A stretch of 51,530 nucleotides of DNA from Candidatus Pelagibacter communis (GTDB lineage: Bacteria; Pseudomonadota; Alphaproteobacteria; Pelagibacterales; Pelagibacteraceae), in NCBI RefSeq assembly GCF_001179985.1, contig NZ_CVSI01000014.1, positions 1-51,530 on the forward strand. The letters are read 5' to 3'. Below, piece after piece: positions 36,197 through 44,367 of this stretch; positions within the stretch are counted from its first letter, which is position 1; each line of letters opens with the position of its first letter. The translations under genes were made by a program, and so were the position numbers. Below the pieces are notes generated by a model, which was not told where the DNA came from, did no database searches, and saw only the letters and a program-made list of their open reading frames with translations.

Positions 36197-36596
36197 AATC
36201 AGATTTTAAACTTTTTTTTAAGGTTTCAAAAGGTAATAATAAGCACTCTTTTCTAGAATAATTGTTTTCTGTTAAAATTTTTTTAAAAAAACTCAAACTT
36301 TTAATCATTTTATTTTCTTTTGATTTATAAAAGTTAATTGCATCATTGCATAAATCGAATGCTTTATCAGAATTCATATTAACTATTTTCTTACTTAATA
36401 AATTTACAGAAGCCTGACAAAATACACACGATTTACAATCGTAACCAACATCTTTAATTATTTTATTATTGATTAACAGCTTTATAGTTATCTCATCACC
36501 GCAGATTGAATTTTTATTTTTAATCTCATGAGTATATTTTTTAAGTATTTTTTGGTTTTTATTGTCTGAGGCTATTTTTATAATTTGTAAATCCAT
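36183..36596 (-). CDS. SufU/IscU-like iron-sulfur scaffold protein
   Basis: This 137-aa protein has the SufU/NifU-N pattern: an N-terminal helix, NSICGDEI (first ligand Cys with Asp), GYDCKSCVFCQAS (further Cys) and a late SRKECLLLPFETL. I start it at ATG 36596 (MDLQIIK), which matches the family's usual N-terminus; a TTG seven codons upstream is possible. It would assemble Fe-S clusters or act as a sulfur acceptor. It is unusual in sharing an operon with an HPP membrane protein and no other suf gene. The extra Cys spacing (CKSCVFC) is richer than in typical SufU. Confidence 0.8.
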   Translation of the reverse strand: MDLQIIKIASDNKNQKILKKYTHEIKNKNSICGDEITIKLLINNKIIKDVGYDCKSCVFCQASVNLLSKKIVNMNSDKAFDLCNDAINFYKSKENKMIKSLSFFKKILTENNYSRKECLLLPFETLKKSLKSDYGKN

Positions 36597-36736
36597 CTGA
36601 TGCTTTAAATTTTTCAATTATCATTAGACTATTTTAATAAAAAAGCGAATTAAATTAACCCAAAATGACTTAGATATGGGCTAATAACCATTAAAAATTA
36701 GTTGTTTAAAATATTAATTAATACTAAGAATCTGAA

Positions 36737-37642
36737 ATGCTGGAATTAAAAAATGAGAAAATAGCAATACCAGTAGTTTTATTTGCTGGAATTCTTTGGT
36801 CTTTTGGACCCCTAGTAGTAAGATACATCGACCAACCGGAGCTTGTTCCATGGCAGTATTTATTGGGCAGGGGAGTAACAATATTTTTATTACTTAATCT
36901 CTATCTATTTTTCGAAGAAGGTATTGATTTTTATAAAAATTATAAAAGAATTGGTTGGTCTGGTTTGATTGGAGGCACAGGTTTAGGCATAGCAATGATC
37001 AGTTTTATTTGGTCAATTACAAATACCTCAGCAGCAGTTACTTTGTTGTGTCTTGCGGCAATGCCATTTATGACAGCTTTTTTAGGCTTTTTGTTCTTGC
37101 ATGAAAAAATTTCCTTTAATGTATGGGTAGCAATTATATTAGCATCAATAGGAATTATTATAATAGCAATCGGTAATTTTTCTGCAGGTACACTATTTGG
37201 ATTATTGTTTGGTCTTGCCTCGGCATTAGGTTTCTCAGTTTTTTCAGTATCATTAAGATGGAGAAAGGAGACACCAAAATTCACAACAGTTGCAATCGCT
37301 GGCTTGATATGCGCAATTGTATCAATTGTTATTTTAGTAGAGACAGATAGTAATCTTTTATCATCTAGCAGAAACCAAGGGCTTTTTTCAGTACACGGAA
37401 CTCTAGTATGCATGGGATTAATTTTATATTCAATTGGATCAAAGTCTATTCAAGCTGCTGAGTTAACTCTTCTCTCATTAACTGAAGTCATTGGAGGAAT
37501 TTTCTGGGTATGGCTACCTATTCTGGGAGTAAACGAAGTACCATCTAATAATACTATTATAGGTGGTTTCTTAATTTTTATTGCGATAATTTATTATAGT
37601 TTAGTAATTAAAAACAATAGAAGATTTATTGCTTTAAATTAA
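36737..37642 (+). CDS. EamA-family (DMT) permease
   Basis: This 301-aa protein has ten helices in two EamA repeats (about 10-140, 150-295). Conserved stretches include NTSAAVTLLCLAAMPFMTAFLGFLFLHEKIS and ELTLLSLTEVIGGIFWVW. It begins a two-gene unit and ends six bases before the amidinotransferase gene, so it may move the substrate or product of that enzyme; this link is positional only. Confidence 0.87.
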   Translation: MLELKNEKIAIPVVLFAGILWSFGPLVVRYIDQPELVPWQYLLGRGVTIFLLLNLYLFFEEGIDFYKNYKRIGWSGLIGGTGLGIAMISFIWSITNTSAAVTLLCLAAMPFMTAFLGFLFLHEKISFNVWVAIILASIGIIIIAIGNFSAGTLFGLLFGLASALGFSVFSVSLRWRKETPKFTTVAIAGLICAIVSIVILVETDSNLLSSSRNQGLFSVHGTLVCMGLILYSIGSKSIQAAELTLLSLTEVIGGIFWVWLPILGVNEVPSNNTIIGGFLIFIAIIYYSLVIKNNRRFIALN

Positions 37643-37648
37643 AATAAG

Positions 37649-38761
37649 ATGTCAAACAAAACTATCGTTAACAGCTGGAATGAATGGGATCCATTAAAAC
37701 ATGTTATCGTAGGTAGAGCAGACGGTTGCTGTATTCCAGCACCTGAACCTGCATTAGATGCAAAAGTACCTGAGGATTCTGATATGAAAGGAACTCATGG
37801 ACCTAGATTAAAAGATACAGTTGATAAAGCTAACCAATTGTTAGACAACTTTTCAGAAATTTTAAAAAAAAGGGGAATAAAAGTAGATAGACCCACACCT
37901 TTAAACCATAATCAAAAAATCTCGACTCCTGACTGGGAAGTTGAAAGCATGTTTGGTTGTATGCCAGCAAGAGATATTTTATTAACTGTTGGAAATGAAA
38001 TACTTGAGGCTACAATGAGCTATAGATGTAGATGGTTTGAATATTTAAACTATAGACCACTTTTACAAAAATATTTTAATGAAGATAATAACATGAAGCA
38101 TGAAACTGCTCCAAAACCAAGACTAACTGATCTAGATTATAGAAAAGACTATTTATCTGATAAAATAGGAAATAAAAAAAGATTAGAGTGGACAGAAAAA
38201 AAATTTTTTGTCACCACAGAAGAAGAACCTTTGTTTGATGCTGCAGACATATTAAGATTTGGAAAAGATTTAATAGTGCAACACGGTTTTACTACAAATT
38301 TAAAAGGTATTGATTGGTTAAGAAGACATTTTAAAAGTCACAGAGTGCACGCAGTTAATTTTCCAGGAGATCCATACCCAATACATATTGATGCAACTTT
38401 TACACCTATTAGAGAAGGGTTAATTATAAATAATCCTCAGAGAAAACTTCCAAGAGATCAGAGAAAAATCTTTGAAGATAATGGTTGGGAAATTGTAGAC
38501 TCTGCTCAACCAGCACATAATACCCCCCCACCTCTTTGTTACTCATCTGTTTGGTTATCTATGAATGTTTTAGTATTAGACCCAAAAACAGTTTGCGTTG
38601 AAAAAAGTGAAATTTATCAAGCTGAACAGTTAGATAAACTTGGTATGGAAGTAATTCCTATAGAATTAAGAGATGCATACGCATTTGGTGGAGGTTTACA
38701 TTGTTGTACAGCAGATGTTTATAGAGAAGGGGATTTAAAAGACTACTTTCCTAATCAATAG
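37649..38761 (+). CDS. Glycine amidinotransferase-like enzyme
   Basis: This 370-aa amidinotransferase-fold protein has catalytic Cys352 in GGGLHCCTADV, with His and Asp in HIDATFTP, Asp in FDAADILRFGKD and the SSVWLSMNVLVLD strand typical of arginine:glycine amidinotransferases. The N-terminal VNSWNEWDPLKHVIVG and MSYRCRWFEYLNYRPLL also match. It would move the amidino group of arginine to glycine (or another amine), giving guanidinoacetate and ornithine. The human-type HCWT is HCCT here. The acceptor is inferred from family resemblance. It is cotranscribed with an EamA permease. Confidence 0.87.
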   Translation: MSNKTIVNSWNEWDPLKHVIVGRADGCCIPAPEPALDAKVPEDSDMKGTHGPRLKDTVDKANQLLDNFSEILKKRGIKVDRPTPLNHNQKISTPDWEVESMFGCMPARDILLTVGNEILEATMSYRCRWFEYLNYRPLLQKYFNEDNNMKHETAPKPRLTDLDYRKDYLSDKIGNKKRLEWTEKKFFVTTEEEPLFDAADILRFGKDLIVQHGFTTNLKGIDWLRRHFKSHRVHAVNFPGDPYPIHIDATFTPIREGLIINNPQRKLPRDQRKIFEDNGWEIVDSAQPAHNTPPPLCYSSVWLSMNVLVLDPKTVCVEKSEIYQAEQLDKLGMEVIPIELRDAYAFGGGLHCCTADVYREGDLKDYFPNQ

Positions 38762-38763
38762 TC

Positions 38764-39498
38764 TTAGTTTTTAGTAGTACTTTTTACATCAAGCTCTTTT
38801 AGTTGACTCGAGATTTCATCACTTAAATTTTGATAACCTTCCTCTCTAAGTCTCCTTTTTTCTAATTCTACTTGCTTTAATCTTTCTTCTTTTTTCCTTT
38901 CATATTCTTCTTGAATTTTTTGCTGTTTATCAAAATTTTCCTCCCATTGTCTCAGTTTTTCTTCTTCTAACATTTTCTGTTCATTAATTTTTGCTTGTAA
39001 ATGTTTTTGTTCTCGTCTTTTCCTTTTCTTATCTCTTAATTCTTTTTGATTTTGCTCTTCTTCTCTAACTTGTAAATCAATATCTTTTCTTTTTTGTTCC
39101 TCTAGTTTCAAATGAATGTTTTTTTCATATTTTCTAAGCTCGACTCTCTTGAGCTCTTGATTATGCTCTTTCTCTGAAATATTGATCTCTTTTTGCTTAA
39201 TATTTTCTTCCTTGGATTTTAAATCAACCTCTTTAAGTTCTAATTCTTTTTCTTTTAATCTTAATTCCTCAAATTTAATTGAAATTTTTTCCTCTTGTTT
39301 TTTAAGTTGATCAATTTTTTTATTAATCTCTTTTTTTTCAGTATTTAATTTACTAAGCTCTTCTTTTTTTCTTTTAAGTGCTAACTCCTTTTTCTTTTGT
39401 TTTTGTTTTTCTTGGAATGTTGTTATAGCACTTGAAGTTAGAGATGCTAATTTTGCAATAGCGCCATTGTCTAAGTTATTTTTAAATTTTTTTTTCAT
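38764..39498 (-). CDS. Lys/Glu-rich long coiled-coil protein
   Basis: This 244-aa protein is almost entirely one highly charged helix (residues ~30-235), dominated by Lys, Glu, Gln, Leu and Arg with heptad-like spacing (for example KELELKEVDLKSKEENIKQKE). There is no signal peptide or membrane segment. The short N-terminal part (NGAIAKLASLTSSAITTFQE) may be a separate element. No function is recognisable; it could be a structural or nucleoid-associated scaffold. Composition bias makes homology searches unreliable. It is a single gene, convergent with the amidinotransferase gene. Confidence 0.65.
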   Translation of the reverse strand: MKKKFKNNLDNGAIAKLASLTSSAITTFQEKQKQKKKELALKRKKEELSKLNTEKKEINKKIDQLKKQEEKISIKFEELRLKEKELELKEVDLKSKEENIKQKEINISEKEHNQELKRVELRKYEKNIHLKLEEQKRKDIDLQVREEEQNQKELRDKKRKRREQKHLQAKINEQKMLEEEKLRQWEENFDKQQKIQEEYERKKEERLKQVELEKRRLREEGYQNLSDEISSQLKELDVKSTTKN

Positions 39499-39584
39499 AA
39501 AAACTTATTTAAGCAAAATAAACGTTTTTTAACAAGAATTTTATAAATTATGGTTCAAAATGAGGTGCAACTTCAAAGTGAAAA

Positions 39585-40952
39585 TTAATTTTTTGATAAA
39601 TTAATTTCGTCTTCTTTTATATTTTCCTCAACTTTTTTTTTAATCACAATACCCTTTCTTTTCAACATTTTTTCCACTTTTTCAGAGTAGGGTTCATCAA
39701 TATGCTCAGTTGATGGATTTAATTCCATTCCCACTGGAGTTATAGTCTGAGGCAAAGGCACAAATTGAGAGTCTGGATTGTCTAAGGAAGGTCTTACTTT
39801 CATTCGGTGTATACCAAAAAACCCAATCATAGAATGAAATATTATAATGAATATAAAAAAACCGTTATTTCCTATAAAATTCATAAAGATTGAACATAGG
39901 AACGGACCGCTCATTGCACCAAAACCAAAAGCAAATTGTAAACTGGCTCCGGCTGCTACAAATTTATCTTTAGTAATATAATCGTTGGTGTGGGCTAAAA
40001 TTAAAGAAAACAAAGGCAAACTACAAAATGAAAATAAAACTACAAAAAAATAAAAGTAAATTTTGGATGAGCCCAGCCCTTGTGGTAAATACATTGTGCC
40101 ACTAGAAAAAATAAGCAGCAATGCAAAAAAAGCTGCACCAAATGTTGTAAAAACAATTACTTTTCTTCTATCAAACTTATCTGAAATATAACCAACAGGA
40201 TATTGAGCAATAGCTCCTGAAATTGTTAAAAGAAAAGTAACAATTGAAATTTCAAGAATTGAAAAATTCATTTCAGCTGCATATACAGCAAAAAATAAAA
40301 AAACTGCTGAGTGAACAGTTCCTAATAATAATGCACCCACTGTCCCAAGTGGTGATGAATTATATAAATCTTTAATAGACATAGTGCTAATTTTTTTAAA
40401 AGTAGGTGCCTTTCTTTTGGTTAACAAAATTGGTATCAGCGCTAAAGACATGATTGCAGATATTAAAATAAATGGCTCGAAATTCTCTGGTTTACTAAAA
40501 TTAAGTAAAAACATTCCTAGCCCCATACTTCCGTATAGAATGATCATATATATTGATAGGACTTTTCCTCTATTTTTATTACTTGCTCTATCGTTTAACC
40601 AACTTTCTGCAATTGTATAAATTAAAACCATTGAATACCCTGTTACAACTCTTAATAAAAACCACGAGAATGGATTTATAAAAATAGAGTGTAATAATAT
40701 CGATAAGGATGCAATTGATGCAAAAGCAGCAAAAACTCTAATATGCCCAACACTTGAAATTACTGGCGTAGCAGTTCTAGCACCAATAAAATAGCCAACA
40801 AAGTAGCCAGACATCATAAAGCCTGTCGAGGCTAAACTAAAATTTTCTATAACAGCCCTTACCCCAAGAAGAGAACTTTGGTATCCATATGACAACATAA
40901 TCATACTCATACCTAAAAATAGTGCCCAAGAATTTTTTATAATTTTGTTCAT
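39585..40952 (-). CDS. MFS transporter (YcaD-like)
   Basis: This 455-aa protein has twelve predicted helices, the first-half signature YFVGYFIGARTATPVISSVGHIRVF and the inter-domain motif GYISDKFDRRKVIV typical of the major facilitator superfamily. A charged C-terminal tail of about 60 residues (VEKMLKRKGIVIKKKVEENIKEDE) is cytoplasmic. The first half resembles the YcaD/UMF1-like subgroup. The substrate is unknown. It is transcribed alone, with an 86-base spacer to the coiled-coil gene. Confidence 0.85.
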   Translation of the reverse strand: MNKIIKNSWALFLGMSMIMLSYGYQSSLLGVRAVIENFSLASTGFMMSGYFVGYFIGARTATPVISSVGHIRVFAAFASIASLSILLHSIFINPFSWFLLRVVTGYSMVLIYTIAESWLNDRASNKNRGKVLSIYMIILYGSMGLGMFLLNFSKPENFEPFILISAIMSLALIPILLTKRKAPTFKKISTMSIKDLYNSSPLGTVGALLLGTVHSAVFLFFAVYAAEMNFSILEISIVTFLLTISGAIAQYPVGYISDKFDRRKVIVFTTFGAAFFALLLIFSSGTMYLPQGLGSSKIYFYFFVVLFSFCSLPLFSLILAHTNDYITKDKFVAAGASLQFAFGFGAMSGPFLCSIFMNFIGNNGFFIFIIIFHSMIGFFGIHRMKVRPSLDNPDSQFVPLPQTITPVGMELNPSTEHIDEPYSEKVEKMLKRKGIVIKKKVEENIKEDEINLSKN

Positions 40953-41011
40953 AAAACGGTCAGCTTATTATTTGTGATTTTAGACTAAATCAAGAAGTTA
41001 TTTTATATAAC

Positions 41012-41872
41012 TTATGATTTTTTTAATTTCAAAAAGGAGTGAATAGCAATTGTTACAATTATAACTATACCACCAAGGATTGTTTCAGTTGTTGGCTGTT
41101 CTTTAATTATCAACCACACCCAAATTGGACCAATGATAGTTTCTAGTAAAAAGAAAAGATTTACCTCTGCTGCAGTTATAAATCTTGGAGCGATAGTGAC
41201 TAAAACAAATGGTATTGCAACACACAATAAACACATTAAAGGAACAATTATTAAATCGTTTCCAATAAGAGAATAATCTTCAATAAAAATTATAGCAAAG
41301 CATGCAACAAACAATTTTCCAATTACTGCAGACGGAACTAAATTTAATTTTTTTGCAGACCTTATTATTACAGCCCCAACAGCTAATCCTAGCGCTGCAA
41401 TAAAACCAAGTATATCTCCATAGAAATTACCAATTTTAATTGAATCATAAAAAATATATATTACTGAAACAAAAGTGATGATTATAGCTGTCCAAGTTTT
41501 TTTGTCAGGATTTTCTTTTAAAAAAATATTACTCAAAATTGCAGATAACATCGGTGCTGTTGCAATCATGACTAAAGTATTTGCTACATTTGTATTTTGA
41601 ATTGAAACAACAAACGCTATATTTGTTATTGAAAAAGTTATTATATAAGCGATCCCTTTGTAGCCATTTGAAAATAAAATTTTAAAAAATCTAATTTGAT
41701 AAATTATGATCATACCTACAAAAACGACACCAAAAGGGATAATCCCCCTATAAAAAACTAAACCCCATGTATCAATTGATGATAATCGTATAAATAAAGA
41801 GTCAGGCGTGATTAACATCACAGCCACAAAAGCCATCAATGACCCTTTTTTTTGGCTAGATAGATCTTTCAT
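41012..41872 (-). CDS. EamA-family (DMT) permease
   Basis: This 286-aa protein has ten helices and two EamA repeats, with VSIQNTNVANTLVMIATAPMLSAIL in the first and FITAAEVNLFFLLETIIGPIWVWLI in the second. It overlaps the end of the upstream DUF255 gene by 17 bases, so the two are cotranscribed and translationally coupled. The substrate cannot be inferred. Confidence 0.86.
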   Translation of the reverse strand: MKDLSSQKKGSLMAFVAVMLITPDSLFIRLSSIDTWGLVFYRGIIPFGVVFVGMIIIYQIRFFKILFSNGYKGIAYIITFSITNIAFVVSIQNTNVANTLVMIATAPMLSAILSNIFLKENPDKKTWTAIIITFVSVIYIFYDSIKIGNFYGDILGFIAALGLAVGAVIIRSAKKLNLVPSAVIGKLFVACFAIIFIEDYSLIGNDLIIVPLMCLLCVAIPFVLVTIAPRFITAAEVNLFFLLETIIGPIWVWLIIKEQPTTETILGGIVIIVTIAIHSFLKLKKS

Positions 41873-43805
41873 TTAAATAATTACTAATTTCTGAAATATT
41901 TTTTAATTTTTGTGAACAAGTTTGATTTTTACAAATTAAAATATATTGCTCATCATTTGATTTTTTGTAAATAAATGTAGACTTTTCGAAGTAATTTAAT
42001 AATAAAAAATCTCTAATTTTTTGAAATTCATCACTAAAGCCACAAAATGTAAAAGTAATATTATTTTCACAAATATCTAAAGTTTTATAATAACTAAACA
42101 TTTGTGAATAATTTCTGTCAATTAAGGAATAAAAGGACTTTGTAAGATTTTCTATTTTATTTTTATAAATATTATTTTCAGTTATGTTAAAAATTTTGTT
42201 TAAAGTTAGCAGAAAAATGCTATTTCCATTAGGAATATTATTATCAATTATATCTATTGGTTTTACGAATAGATCATTTGTCTTTTGAGAATTTTTTTGT
42301 AAAGTTTTTGTCTCTTCATCATAGAAAAGATTCCATGTCTCTTTTAATATTTCCTCACCCTTACTTAGATACTTTATATCACCTGTCACCTCGTAAAAAC
42401 TTACTAAAACTAACGCAAAATATGCGTAGTCCTCCAAAAATACATCTATTTCTTCTTCCTTATTATAACAATGATAAATCTTATTTTTAAGAGTTTTTTG
42501 TAAAATTTCAAAAAGTTCAAATGATTTATCTCTAAGCATATTATTCTTAAGCACAAAAGATGAATGTAATAAAGTATATATCCAGAAACTATTTAAATCA
42601 GTTTGACTTTTATCGTCAAAAAAAGGCTTTACTCTTTTTTTCCTTTCATCAAGAAGTTTTTTTTCGCTTTTATTTAAAATTTCTAACTCATTTTCGTTTA
42701 ATTCATAATTATCTTTTTCAATTAAAATATTTGATCCTTCAAAGTTTCCTTCTTTTGTAATTAAATATTTTTTTTTAAATATATCTATATCGTTACCTAG
42801 TAATCCTTTGATTTCTTCATTACTCCAAACGTAATATTTACCTTCAACACCTTCGCTATCAGCATCATAAGCAGAGCCTAATAAGTTTTTGTCATTAAGG
42901 AATTCATTATTTATAAAATTGATTGTTTGGATTAGTTTATCGTTTAATTTTTTATCTTGTTTATTGACTAAATAATTATTTACAGTTCTTACGAATAAAA
43001 TATTATCATAAAGCATTTTTTCAAAATGAGGAACTATCCATTTTTCATCGACAGTATACCTAGAAATACCACCACCTAGGTGATCATAAATACCTTTGGA
43101 TGAAATATTATTTAGTAATTTTCTAACTACATCTAAGAAAGTATTCTTTTTATTCTTGTTATAAAAATAAAATATCGTATCAAAAATATATAATTGTGGA
43201 AACTTTGGCGCCCCTTTAAAGCCACCATTTTTTTCATCCATGTATTGTAAAATTTTTTCAACTAGTGGTTCAACATCTTGCTTTATAACAGCAGTTTTTA
43301 AATTAAACTCTTTAAAAACTAGTTTCATTTGCTCTACCTGATTTATAATTTTTTCCCTATTCTCTTTATAAACCTTTGAAACATTATTTAGAACTTGAGT
43401 AAAACTTGGTCTGCCCTGCATTTCTTTTGGTGGAAAGTATGTTCCTCCAGTGAAAGGTACACCATTTTCGTCTAAAAACATTGATAACGGCCAACCTCCT
43501 TGGGCACCGGTTAATATCCCTAGACTTCTTTGAAATATAAAATCTAAATCTGGTCTCTCTTCTCTATCAACTTTTATATTTATAAAATTATCATTCATTA
43601 CTTTTGCTATTTCTATGTTTTCGAAACTTTCATGGGCCATTACATGACACCAATGGCAACTAGCATATCCAATACTTAAAAAAATTGGTTTTTTTTCAAC
43701 TTGTGCTTTTTTTAAACTATCTTTATTCCATGCCAACCAATTAACAGGATTATTTTCATGTTGTTTAAGGTAAGGACTTTTTTCAGATTTTAATTTATTA
43801 GACAA
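41856..43805 (-). CDS. DUF255 thioredoxin-domain protein (YyaL/SPATA20-like)
   Basis: This 649-aa protein has an N-terminal thioredoxin-like domain with redox-type CHWC motif (GYASCHWCHVMAHESF) and GGWPLSMFL, followed by a large six-hairpin glycosidase-like alpha/alpha domain (GGISRYTVDEKWIVPHFEKMLYDN, SAYDADSEGVEGKYYVW). I start it at TTG 43805, one base after the upstream stop. This gives MSNKLKSEKSPYLKQH, which matches the family's usual start, whereas the ATG at 43859 would overlap the HD gene by 53 bases. The biochemical role is unknown across the family. Confidence 0.88.
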   Translation of the reverse strand: MSNKLKSEKSPYLKQHENNPVNWLAWNKDSLKKAQVEKKPIFLSIGYASCHWCHVMAHESFENIEIAKVMNDNFINIKVDREERPDLDFIFQRSLGILTGAQGGWPLSMFLDENGVPFTGGTYFPPKEMQGRPSFTQVLNNVSKVYKENREKIINQVEQMKLVFKEFNLKTAVIKQDVEPLVEKILQYMDEKNGGFKGAPKFPQLYIFDTIFYFYNKNKKNTFLDVVRKLLNNISSKGIYDHLGGGISRYTVDEKWIVPHFEKMLYDNILFVRTVNNYLVNKQDKKLNDKLIQTINFINNEFLNDKNLLGSAYDADSEGVEGKYYVWSNEEIKGLLGNDIDIFKKKYLITKEGNFEGSNILIEKDNYELNENELEILNKSEKKLLDERKKRVKPFFDDKSQTDLNSFWIYTLLHSSFVLKNNMLRDKSFELFEILQKTLKNKIYHCYNKEEEIDVFLEDYAYFALVLVSFYEVTGDIKYLSKGEEILKETWNLFYDEETKTLQKNSQKTNDLFVKPIDIIDNNIPNGNSIFLLTLNKIFNITENNIYKNKIENLTKSFYSLIDRNYSQMFSYYKTLDICENNITFTFCGFSDEFQKIRDFLLLNYFEKSTFIYKKSNDEQYILICKNQTCSQKLKNISEISNYLNERSI

Positions 43806-43806
43806 T

Positions 43807-44364
43807 TTAATAGTGAGAATATGGTTTTCTTGAAAATATATTTCTAACCATAGGTTCAAAATCCTTAAGACTCATAGACTTATAATTTGGATCAAAAGAA
43901 CATTGATCATATTTTTCACAAAAATCTACTGTTGCTTGGTAGTATTTGTGTTCTTTGTATTTTTCTCTCATAAATCGATCAGCGCCCAAATGGTGAGCAT
44001 AATAATACATTTGAAATTCACCATGTTTTTCTATTATCCAATGAGTTTTTTCAGAAACATATGGTTTCAATACTGTTGCTGCGTATTCTGAATGATTTAA
44101 CGGAGCAAGTTCGTCTCCAATATCATGCAACAAACATGCAACTACCATTTCTTCACTTTCTTTATTTTTATAAGCTCTAGTAGCACTTTGCAAAGAATGT
44201 TCTAATCTTGAAATTTTGTAACCTTCTAAAGTTGAGGTCATTCTTGATAAAAAACCTAAGATTCTATCTGCAGTTTCACCCACATATTCTTTTTCAAGTT
44301 TATCTAAAAACATGTAGTCTTCTTTAGTACCATTTTTCATTTCTGTAAAATTTACTTTCTTCAT
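43807..44364 (-). CDS. HD-domain protein, possible diiron oxygenase (PhnZ/MIOX-like)
   Basis: This 185-aa protein has His56 (SRLEHSLQSA), His80-Asp81 (LLHDIGD), His91 (NHSEYAA), His114 (IEKHGEF) and Asp153 (FCEKYDQ). This arrangement fits HD proteins of the COG4341 group, which includes the phosphonate-cleaving diiron oxygenase PhnZ, rather than a plain phosphohydrolase. The C-terminal DFEPMVR segment is also shared. No phosphonate gene is nearby, so the substrate is open; hydrolase activity cannot be excluded. It starts next to purF and is followed directly by the DUF255 gene. Confidence 0.7.
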   Translation of the reverse strand: MKKVNFTEMKNGTKEDYMFLDKLEKEYVGETADRILGFLSRMTSTLEGYKISRLEHSLQSATRAYKNKESEEMVVACLLHDIGDELAPLNHSEYAATVLKPYVSEKTHWIIEKHGEFQMYYYAHHLGADRFMREKYKEHKYYQATVDFCEKYDQCSFDPNYKSMSLKDFEPMVRNIFSRKPYSHY

Positions 44365-44367
44365 AAT

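Noticed and set aside
36940-37413. 157-aa frame antisense to the EamA gene
   Set aside because: Contained in a clear membrane transporter gene; antisense of hydrophobic codons gives long open frames by chance.
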